Shown piece by piece: positions 34,635 to 42,418 of a stretch of 64,000 bases of DNA. The notes beneath the pieces were generated by a model. The model made no database searches and was not told the DNA's origin. It was given only the letters and a program-made list of their open reading frames with translations. This DNA is from DASQFI01 sp035633215. Its GTDB lineage: Bacteria > Acidobacteriota > Vicinamibacteria > Vicinamibacterales > SCN-69-37. The position numbers and the translations under genes are program-made. Every line of letters begins with the position of its first letter. Position 1 is the stretch's first letter. Location: the NCBI GenBank assembly GCA_035633215.1, contig DASQFI010000049.1, positions 1 to 64,000 on the forward strand. The letters run 5' to 3'.

Positions 34635-36167
34635 TTGGTATCGCTCTTCCTCGACAATGCCTGCCCCGACCATCACGTGCGCGGCGGATCCGATCACGTC
34701 CGCGCGGAGCACACGGCAATGCGCCTTCTGGCTCGTCATCCGGAGATCGCAACCGCGAACTTCTACACAGCCGTCGTCTGCGGCGACCTCGACGCGGTGA
34801 ATCGCGCCCTGGCGGCCGATCCGGGTTGGGCGACGCGCCGGAACGGCGAGGCCGGACCGGACAGAACCGGCGTTGGAGGCGAAGGGGATCTGACCTGGAG
34901 AGACTGGGGCACGAAGGGCTGGGAGCCGCTCTCCTACTTGTGTTTCACCCGCCTGCCGCTGCCTGCCGTCACACAAAACGCCGTCGCGATCGCACACGTG
35001 CTCCTGGACCATAGCGCGAATCCCAACGTGTATTTCATGGCCGGCGACAGCCGGTACACGCCCCTCACCGGCGCGATCGGCGAGGGCGAAGAAGGCCGGC
35101 CCGCGCATCAGCAGCGAGACGCGCTCGTTCGGCTCCTTCTCGAACGAGGCGCCAACCCGTACGACCAGCAGGTCACCTACAACATCCATTTCAATGGCAA
35201 GGTCCTTTGGTTTCTCGAGCTGATCTACGAGCACGCGCTGCGGACGGGCCGGACGGCGGACTGGGCCGATCCGGAATGGCAGATGCTCAACGCCGGCGGC
35301 TATGGAACCGGCGCGCGATGGTTCCTGGACATTGCCGTCGAGCACAACGACGTGCAGTTGACCGAGTAGTGCCAGTCGCATGGCGCGAATCCGAATTCGG
35401 CTCCCGGACCGCAACGGCGGAATCGTCAACGTTCGCTCTATGAGGAAGCCGTTTTCCGCGGACACATGGGCGTCGCGGAGCTGCTCGTCCGCTACGGGGC
35501 CACGCGCTCCTCGACGGCGCTGAATCCGAGGCAGGCACTTATCACCGCCTGCCTGCGCGGCGACGCGACCGCGATCCGCGACGAGATCGCCAGACGCCCG
35601 GAGTTCCTGAAGTCCCACGAAGCGCTCTTCGCCGCGACGAGAGACAACCGGCGCGAGGCGGTCGAGGTCCTGCTCGATCTGGGCACGTCGCCGAACGTCG
35701 AGAGTCCGGAAGGCGAGCGCGCGCTCCACATCGCCGCGTATGCCGACGCCGTCGACGTCGGCGAGCTCTTGATCGCGCGCGGCGCCGACGTCGATCCGAT
35801 CGGCCGCCAGTACGACAACACACCGCTCGGCGGCGCGATGCACTGCCGATCCGCGCGAATGATCGCCCTGCTCGCCCGGCACAGCCGCAGCGCGTGGGAA
35901 GTCGGCTACTCCGGCCACGTCGATCGGTTGCGCGAGCTCCTCGCCGAAAAACCCGAACGTGTCCGCGGCTACGACGGCGAGACGCTCCTCATGTACCTGC
36001 CGCCCGACGATGAAACCAAGGCAATGGAGGTCGCCAGGCTGCTGCTCGAGCACGGCGCCGACCCGACGATCAAGGATCCGCAAGGAAAGACGGCAGCGGA
36101 TCGGGCAGAGCGGAATGCCATGTACCAGGTCGCCGCGTTCTTGAGGGACGCGGAAGGACGACGGTAG
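34635..36167 (+). pseudogene. Ankyrin-repeat gene interrupted by in-frame amber codon
   Basis: One continuous frame encodes about 510 codons of ankyrin-like repeats, broken by a single TAG at 35367-35369. The protein reads ...HNDVQLTE, stop, CQSHGANPNSAPG..., and the downstream part runs on through AELLVRYGATRS and LLLEHGADPTIKDPQG to its own stop at 36165. Relatives of this type often have a Trp here, so TGG to TAG is the simplest change; that alignment is from memory. No convincing start or ribosome site exists; the frame opens with TTG 21 bases after the previous stop, and the 5' end may also be missing. Ankyrin repeats bind proteins. Confidence 0.75.
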
Positions 36168-37216
36168 GGATGTGGCGGACGCCGGTGCCCTGCTGGCTGC
36201 CGGGCATCTCCAGCCGGCGGGTACCTCAACAGCTCAGCCAACTTCGTTCGCACCGCTTCGCCCCAGATGTCGTACCCCTTGGCCTGCGGGTGCAGGTTGT
36301 CGGGTCGGAACGCGTCGGGAAGAAAGAAGCCTTTCCCATCGAGGAACTTTGCGCCAATGTCCATGAAGAACACGTGCTGCTGATCATCCAGCCTGGCGAT
36401 GATCTTGTTCACCTCCGCGATCTTGTCGCGCACCGGATCGCCGGGAACGCCGCGGGGGAAGATGGCCAGCAGAAGAATCTTCGCATTCGGAAAGTCCTTG
36501 CGCATTTCCAGCACGACGGCGCCGACGCCCTCGGCAATTTCAGGCGCGGTGTAGTTACCGCTGTTGTTGGTACCGATCATCACCATGATCGTCTTGGGCT
36601 GAAAGCCCTGGCCTTCGCCGTTCTTCAGGCCCCACAGGACGCCCTGCGTCGTGTCGCCGGCGATCGCGAAGTTGGCCGTCTTGATATTCCCAAAGTACTT
36701 GTCGAACATCGCTTTGTTCGCGTCACCCTGCACCCACCAGTCGGTGATCGAGTCGCCATGCAGGAGGAGGTCGATGTTTCCCTGTTTGGCGATCTCGACA
36801 AAGCCTTCGTGCCTCGGACCCATGCGCTGGGTGGTCTGGGTGAACGTCGCGGCGACGTTGAGGCGCGGCGGTTGGAGCAGCAGCAGCGATTCGAATCTCT
36901 TCAGCAGCGGCTTCGCCGCGGACCTGTCCTCCTCGATGAACTTCTTCACGGCGGCGTTGACCTGGGCAAGCTCATCGGGGGTCGGGCGGGGAATGGCAAC
37001 CTCGGGCGGCACTGGCGCCGGCGGCCCAATCTGCGATGGAGCGAACCCGCGACCCCGGCCCTGCGGGGCGCCGGCCACGGTCGTCCCGCCTGCCGTGCCC
37101 TGTCCGACGGCTGGTGCGGGCGCCTGCGACGTCGCGGGAGGAGTCTGCGCCCGCGCGACGGCAATCCACGACGTGCCGGCCATTGCGAGGATGACGATAG
37201 AGAGCGATCGTTTCAT
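35969..37216 (-). CDS. SGNH/GDSL hydrolase with repeat-free read-through tail
   Basis: A 415-residue exported protein. After the signal peptide (KRSLSIVILAMAGTSWIAVARA) and a Pro/Gly-rich linker (to about 70), the SGNH core runs from LLLHGDSITDWW (Ser) through GTNNSGNYT (Asn) to DNLHPQAKGY (Asp and His). Such enzymes hydrolyse carbohydrate or lipid esters. The fold ends near AEAVRTKLAELLR-like sequence (about 335). The last 65-70 residues run 199 bases into the convergent ankyrin gene as antisense Ser/Arg-rich sequence, which suggests the original stop was lost. Confidence 0.85.
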   Translation of the reverse strand: MKRSLSIVILAMAGTSWIAVARAQTPPATSQAPAPAVGQGTAGGTTVAGAPQGRGRGFAPSQIGPPAPVPPEVAIPRPTPDELAQVNAAVKKFIEEDRSAAKPLLKRFESLLLLQPPRLNVAATFTQTTQRMGPRHEGFVEIAKQGNIDLLLHGDSITDWWVQGDANKAMFDKYFGNIKTANFAIAGDTTQGVLWGLKNGEGQGFQPKTIMVMIGTNNSGNYTAPEIAEGVGAVVLEMRKDFPNAKILLLAIFPRGVPGDPVRDKIAEVNKIIARLDDQQHVFFMDIGAKFLDGKGFFLPDAFRPDNLHPQAKGYDIWGEAVRTKLAELLRYPPAGDARQPAGHRRPPHPYRRPSASLKNAATWYMAFRSARSAAVFPCGSLIVGSAPCSSSSLATSIALVSSSGGRYMRSVSPS

Positions 37217-37387
37217 AGGTGTTGTTCTTTCTCGGCAGGATCCTACTCAATTGGGGCGCCCCTTGCGCAGCTGCAGGCCACGGATGCGGCTGACGATTGA
37301 CCGGCCCCGTCCTCTCTCTTACACGGAACGACCTGGGCTCTTTGTCCAGACACTGAGGAACCTGAGCCATCTCGACATGGGCGCGAC

Positions 37388-37900
37388 ATGCAGGCAATCG
37401 CATCCGCGATCCGCGAAGCCGTCCAGGCGGTCCATCCGCAGCTCTTGGTCGGGATCAGCACCGTGGGCGAAGCGATGAACAGGAACATCGCGAAAGAACG
37501 CATGGTGGCGGCGATCAGCGCGTTCTTCGGCGTGCTCGGGCTGTCGCTCGCCTGCATGGGCATCTTCGGCGTGGCATCGTCCAACGTCGCGCAACGGACC
37601 AGGGAACTCGGCATCCGGCGCGCGCTTGGCGCCGGCGGGCGGTCCGTCATCCGGGAGTCCTTGCGTGAGACCCTGGTGATCGTGGCGGTTGGACTCGCCG
37701 GGGGCGCCGTCGCGGCCGTCATCGCGGTGAGGCTGAGCGCCAGCGTCATCGCCGACCTGCTCTTCGGGCTCACCGCCACCGACACGGCCAATCTGGTCGC
37801 GGCCATCGTCGTGATGGTGGTGGTCGCGCTGGCGGCTTGCACGCTCCCGGCGCTTCGCGCCACGCGCATCGATCCGCTGGCCGTTATCAGAGACGAGTGA
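37388..37900 (+). pseudogene. C-terminal remnant of an ADOP/FtsX permease
   Basis: 170 residues correspond only to the last FtsX unit of an ADOP permease (full length about 800). Three helices and the signature RELGIRRALGAGGRSVI are followed by the normal end ALRATRIDPLAVIRDE. Just upstream (about 37300-37385), another frame gives PGLFVQTLRNLSHLDMG, resembling the preceding core region, so a frameshift also separates the two. The rest of the gene is absent. It is a decayed remnant and unlikely to be functional. Confidence 0.8.
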
Positions 37901-38041
37901 CGCGTCGCCTGCGTGACCGCCTCAGCGCGGTAACCGCGTCGATCCTCGCCGCGTTCGCCGCAATACTTGCGCCGAGTCGACGGGGACAATTTCGGGGACA
38001 GTTTCGCGAAAAACGTCGTCCGCGTAAGTCACAGACGCGAA

Positions 38042-38047
38042 TATACT
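38042..38047 (+). promoter_or_regulatory. Candidate -10 box for tRNA-Ser
   Basis: TATACT lies 15 bases before the tRNA 5' end. No clear -35 hexamer is visible at the usual distance. Confidence 0.4.
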
Positions 38048-38062
38048 CAGGATTCTCGTCGC

Positions 38063-38157
38063 GGTGAGGTGGCCGAGTGGCTGAAGGCGGCGGTTTGCTA
38101 AACCGTTAAAGGGCCTTTAAAGCTCTTTCGTGGGTTCGAATCCCTCCCTCACCGCCA
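38063..38157 (+). tRNA. tRNA-Ser (anticodon GCU)
   Basis: Acceptor arms GGTGAGG and CCTCACC pair perfectly. Discriminator G is followed by an encoded CCA. The D arm GGCCGAGTGGCTGAAGGC, anticodon arm CGGTTT-GCT-AAACCG, a long class II variable arm, and TPsiC loop GGGTTCGAATCCC are all present. It reads AGC/AGU serine codons. Confidence 0.97.
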
Positions 38158-38279
38158 ACCTTCGTTCGCGCTTGTGACTGTGGGCGCGAGCTTCGGTTGG
38201 CAAGCCAACATTTCGCCAATCGGCCGCGGCTTCGGCTTGTCCACCGTAGCGCGGAGGTGGATTGGCAAGCCAACCTTCG
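38154..38279. repeat. Direct repeat flanking palindromic segment after tRNA
   Basis: GCCAACCTTCG overlaps the tRNA CCA end (38154-38164) and recurs at 38269-38279. Between them TTGGCAAGCCAA, a near-perfect palindrome, occurs twice (38197-38208, 38262-38273). It could be the scar of an insertion at the tRNA end. Confidence 0.5.
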
Positions 38280-38289
38280 CTCTTCCACC

Positions 38290-38457
38290 ATGCCTGACTC
38301 CGCCTACCACCTCGCGCAAGTCAACATCGCCCGCCTGCTGGCGCCGCTGACCGATCCGGTGATGGCCGATTTCGTCGTGCATCGTCCGACGCTCGAGGAA
38401 GCCGTGGAGCGGATGGAGCATCTGAAGCAGCAAGGGCGCCTGCCAGCCAGGCGCTAA
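38290..38457 (+). pseudogene. DUF3291 gene with internal in-frame deletion
   Basis: 55 codons begin like a DUF3291 protein (YHLAQVNIARLLAPLTDPVM) and then jump directly to the family's C-terminal segment (VHRPTLEEAVERMEHLKQQG). The intact family is about 140-150 residues, so roughly 90 central codons are missing while the frame is kept. A folded product is unlikely. Confidence 0.65.
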
Positions 38458-38516
38458 ATCCCAGACGGCGATTGAGGTCTTGGAGGCGCGCCCGCGCTCT
38501 GACCCTGTTGCAACTG

Positions 38517-40201
38517 ATGGATACTGATCAGCCTGAGATGAAACCCGCAGGCGCGCTGGAGCTGGGGGTTCCACGTGGGAGCCTCCTCGAGAGACTCGCC
38601 GTCGTCGTCGGCGCGTTCGTGCTGGCCACGGCCTCGACCTACCCGCTGGCCGCGATGTTCGGGACCGGTGGGCGGTTCGAAAACAACGACGCGTACTTCA
38701 GCGTCTGGCGCGTCGCCTGGATGGCGCGAACGCTGATCGTTGACCCGGCGCACCTGTTCGACGCCAACATCTTCGCGCCGCACGAGAACACGCTGGCCTA
38801 CTCCGAAAGCACAGTGGCCCTCGGCTTGCTCGCGGCGCCTGTGTACTGGGTCACAGGCAATCCGATCGCCGCCCACAACTCGGTGGTCCTGCTCGCGTTC
38901 ATGTCGTCGGCCATCTGCGCGTACTACCTGGCGCGGCGACTCACGAACAGCCGCGGCGCCGCGATGATCTCGGCGATCCTGTTTGCCAACTGTCCCTATG
39001 TCTTCGGGCGGCTCAGCCACATCCATTTGCTCTTCACGGCCGGCCTTCCCTTGAGCCTGCTCGCGTTCCATCGATGGGTCGAGCGGCCGACGGCGGCTCG
39101 CGGCGTCCAGCTTGGCCTCGCGCTGTTCGCGACGAGCGCCGCCTCCGGCTACTACGGAATCTTTGCCGGCGTGTCGATCGGTTTTGCGTGGATCTTCCAT
39201 GCTCTGAGCGGGTCCCGGTGGCGCCACGCCGACTATTGGATTGGGGGTCTCCTCGCGGCGGGAACGTGGGCGCGCTCCTGATGTTGCCGCTTTACCGGCC
39301 TCACTGGGTCCTGCGGCAAAACCAGTTTCAGCGATCGCTCGAGGATGCCCGCCTGTGGTCAGCGGACTGGCCATCCTACCTAGCGTCGTCCGCCTGGGCA
39401 CACCGTTGGATGCTCCCGATCGTCGGGCACTGGAACGACATTCTGTTTCCGGGCTTCGTCGTCATTGCGCTCGCCGGGGTCGGCGCCGCGCAGCTCCGCT
39501 CGAAGGGTACCGGTGCGCCGCGTGAAACACTGCTCTTCTACATCGCGCTCGCAATGCTGGCGCTCTGGCTGTCGTTCGGGCCGAAAGCGGGACTGTACAC
39601 GGCAGTGTTCCACGCGATTCCGCTGTTCTCCTGGATGCGCGCGCCGAGCCGATTTGCCGTCGTCGTCGTGCTCGCGTTGTCGACGCTGGCCGCCTTCGGC
39701 GTCGAATGGATCGTGCGCCGTCGATCGAGGGCCCAGGCCGCGGCGGTCGTCGCGGGACTCGCGGCGATCGCCTGGGCGGAGCTGGCGACGATTCCGCTGC
39801 CGCTCAGCACGCAGGCGATTCCGGCCGTCTACGACATGCTGGCGAAGCTGCCTCGGGGTGCCGTTGCGGAGTTTCCCTTTTACTCCGAGCGGCAGAGCTA
39901 TCACGGACACACGCTATACATGTTCTACTCCACGCGACATTGGCATCCGCTGCTCAACGGATACAGCGACTATGTGCCGCCAGACTTTCGGAGACTGGCG
40001 ACGAAACTGGCGTCCTTTCCGGACGAAGAGTCGATGGCGATGCTGCGCGCCCGCGACGCGCGTTACGTCGTGGTGCACCGCGCGCTGTATCCGGAACCGC
40101 ATCGCGAGGCCCTGATACGTGCGGTGGAGACGAGCCCGGATTTGCGTCCGATCGCGGGCGATGCGGACATCCGTTTGTACGAACTCGTCCGGCATCGCTG
40201 A
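38517..40201 (+). pseudogene. Frameshifted polytopic membrane protein (GT-C/YfhO-like)
   Basis: Two overlapping frames together give one protein of about 560 residues. The first (38517-39281) starts MDTDQPEMKPAGALELGV and has helices and the motif ENNDAYFSVWRVAWMART. It breaks near 39260-39272 at the sequence coding GGLLAAGT. The second frame continues with ALLMLPLYRPHWVL and runs to 40201 with more helices and a soluble tail (YARDARYVVVH-like). A one-base deletion explains the break. It could be a real mutation or a sequencing error. The architecture suggests a lipid-linked sugar transferase. Confidence 0.75.
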
Positions 40202-40211
40202 GGGGGCCTCA

Positions 40212-41069
40212 CTACCTGAACGCCATGCCGAAGCTGAACGTGAACTCGCTGGCCTTGACGCTGTGCCGGGCCGTGCCGCGATCGACCTTGACGCCGAAGT
40301 AGCGCGCATACACGGCCTTCTCCTCGAACTCGAAGTACAGGCGCTTCAGGATGTGCATGCGGACGGCAGCCACGGCGTCCATGTTCCAGCCCTGGAAGAA
40401 CTGAAAGCCCTTTTCGTTCGGCTGGTCGAACACAGCGTTCTCTGTATGTGGGTTCGCGAACCCACCGCCCGCTTTCGCCAGAAAAAAGACGGAGCCCGTG
40501 CGCCCGGGCTCGCCCCTGAGCCGTACGCGCCTGATCAGGTTGACGAAGAGAGGATTCGCACCGTTGTTGAGCTGGTAACGCAGGACATCCGGCGCGAGCG
40601 TGACCTGGGTGTCGACGGCCGCTCCGTTCAGCGTTCCGGTCAGGCGGACCTGTTGATCCTTCCTGACGATCCACTTGATGTGGTCGTGCGCCAGCTCCAG
40701 GCCCCATCTCTCGTTGAAGAAGACGCCAACCCGAAAGTTGTATTGCGGAACGAACAGGCTGTGGCTGAAGAGGCTGGTCCAGGCCTTGCTGTCGCGGGCC
40801 CGCACGCCGACGAGCGTGAAGTCGTTGCCGAGCGACGGCTGGCTGATGTGAAGGTCGCTCTTCGCGAAGCTGTCGCCGTTGTAGCCCCAGGACACGAAGA
40901 ATTCGCGGCCGGGCGTCGCCGCCCTCGTGCCCGGCTGCGCTGGCGCAGCCGCCTGACGGACGACGATGCCGGCGTAGTGTCTTTCGAACAGAAAGACAGG
41001 AGTCTTCACGAAAGTTGGCTGGGTGACGATCCAGTACAGCCAGGCGGCGCTGTACGTCAGAGAAAACAT
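40212..41069 (-). CDS. Outer-membrane beta-barrel-like protein
   Basis: 285 residues, mostly amphipathic strands ending in a typical barrel terminus (EFTFSFGMAFR, final aromatic then Arg). Strand-rich segments include YNFRVGVFFNERWGLELAHD and RLYFEFEEKAVYARYFG. The N-terminus (MFSLTYSAAWLYWIVTQ) is not a standard Sec signal, so the true start may differ. An internal perfect palindrome GGCTGCGC-TG-GCGCAGCC sits in a Pro/Ala loop. It lies 53 bases after the PQQ-like gene on the same strand, the last gene of a TonB receptor-PQQ-barrel operon. Confidence 0.65.
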   Translation of the reverse strand: MFSLTYSAAWLYWIVTQPTFVKTPVFLFERHYAGIVVRQAAAPAQPGTRAATPGREFFVSWGYNGDSFAKSDLHISQPSLGNDFTLVGVRARDSKAWTSLFSHSLFVPQYNFRVGVFFNERWGLELAHDHIKWIVRKDQQVRLTGTLNGAAVDTQVTLAPDVLRYQLNNGANPLFVNLIRRVRLRGEPGRTGSVFFLAKAGGGFANPHTENAVFDQPNEKGFQFFQGWNMDAVAAVRMHILKRLYFEFEEKAVYARYFGVKVDRGTARHSVKASEFTFSFGMAFR

Positions 41070-41122
41070 CGACGCATTGTATCCGCTCTCAACGCGTGCC
41101 CCGGAGGATCGTGGAGGCGAAT

Positions 41123-42391
41123 CTACTTCGCGTCGGGGCGCAGGTCGAACGCCGCCATCTCCTTGGTGTTGCGGACGAGCAGGATGCCGTCGGCCAACGC
41201 CGGCACATTCCAGGTTTCGCCGTCAATGGCCGGCACGCGGGCGAGCTCCCGAAGTCTGTCGGGAGTGGCGGCGACGAGGACGAGGTCACCGTCCTCGGTG
41301 GTGACGACGAGGTGGCCGCCGGCGAGGAGCACCTGGCCGTGTCCGTAGCGCCCGCCTTTCCACTTGAGCTCGCCCGTCGAGGCGTCGAGGCACGCGAGGA
41401 TCCCTTCGTCCAGACCGTAGATGAAACCGTCGTGCAGGACCGAGCTCGATTGGCGGTTCTTCATGCGGATGTTGCGCCAGACCTCGCGGACGGCGAACCG
41501 GTCCCCGGCCTTCGTCAGCTCGATGACGGCCGCGCCCGTGCCGTAGCCTGACGAATAGAAGACGCGCTGGTCGCCGATCACGATCGGTTGGGCCGCACTG
41601 GCATCGTGACCGGTGCTCCAGGGGAACTCCCAGAGCACGTCGCGCCGATCGAGACTCAGTCCCGCCAACCTCGTAGCGCTGACGACCAGGAATTGCGGGA
41701 CGCCGACGAGCGTGACTTGCATCGGCGCGACGTAGGCCTGCTTATCGTCGAGCGCCGTCCACAACCGCTTGCCCGTCCGGCGATCGTAGGCCGCGACCGA
41801 CCGACCGGCCGGGCCCCCGGGCAGCACGATGACCGCGTCGCCGGCAATGAGCGGCGAGCCCGCCATGCCCCACTTCAGATTCTTCGCGCCCGTATCCTGC
41901 AGGATGTTCGTGCGCCAGACGAGCCGGCCAGTGGCCGCGTCGAGGCAGCGCAGCTCGCCCCTGGCGCCGAGGGCGAATACGAACCCGTCCGCCCAGGCCG
42001 GCGTGGCCCTGGGGCCTTCGCCGCCGCCCATCCACTGGCTGAAGCGCTCCGGCCATTCGTTGGTCCACAGCTCCCGGCCCGTCATGACGTCGTAGGCGGC
42101 GACGACTTCGTTACGACGGCGTTGCTCGATGGTGAACGCGCGACCGCCCGCGACGGCGAACGACGCACGGCCGCCGCCGATCGGCTTCTTCCACATCGGC
42201 GCGAGCCCCTCCCACGACACACGGATGTCCCCGCGATAGACACCATCGCGATCCTGACCGCGAAACCCGGGCCAGCTCGACGTGAGCGAAGAGTTTGCCT
42301 GCGGCGCTTCGGCGGCCGCGGCGCGATGCGCGACGCGACCCATTGTCACCGTGGCCAAGAGAGGGAATGCGATCCAGAGAATCGAGCGCAT
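41123..42391 (-). CDS. PQQ-like beta-propeller protein, exported
   Basis: A 422-residue paralogue of the 4930-6399 protein. Here the N-terminus is a plain signal peptide (RSILWIAFPLLATVTMG) rather than a membrane anchor. Blades include TGRELWTNEWPER, ATGRLVWRTNIL, RTGKRLWTALDD and STGELKWKGGRYG. These are the repeats of quinoprotein-type propellers. I see no heme or clear PQQ-dehydrogenase active site. It sits 27 bases after a TonB-dependent receptor stop, so it probably works with that receptor in the periplasm. Confidence 0.85.
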   Translation of the reverse strand: MRSILWIAFPLLATVTMGRVAHRAAAAEAPQANSSLTSSWPGFRGQDRDGVYRGDIRVSWEGLAPMWKKPIGGGRASFAVAGGRAFTIEQRRRNEVVAAYDVMTGRELWTNEWPERFSQWMGGGEGPRATPAWADGFVFALGARGELRCLDAATGRLVWRTNILQDTGAKNLKWGMAGSPLIAGDAVIVLPGGPAGRSVAAYDRRTGKRLWTALDDKQAYVAPMQVTLVGVPQFLVVSATRLAGLSLDRRDVLWEFPWSTGHDASAAQPIVIGDQRVFYSSGYGTGAAVIELTKAGDRFAVREVWRNIRMKNRQSSSVLHDGFIYGLDEGILACLDASTGELKWKGGRYGHGQVLLAGGHLVVTTEDGDLVLVAATPDRLRELARVPAIDGETWNVPALADGILLVRNTKEMAAFDLRPDAK

Positions 42392-42418
42392 ACTCCTAGA
42401 TGATATTTCGCGACCGCG

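Noticed and set aside
35367..35369. Programmed amber read-through or pyrrolysine insertion
   Set aside because: No tRNA-Pyl or read-through context is visible; a simple nonsense mutation is more economical.
36170..37300. 376-codon open frame opposite the SGNH hydrolase
   Set aside because: Antisense; the SGNH motifs on the other strand are convincing.
41096..41551. Open frame opposite the PQQ-like gene
   Set aside because: Antisense shadow of the propeller repeats.
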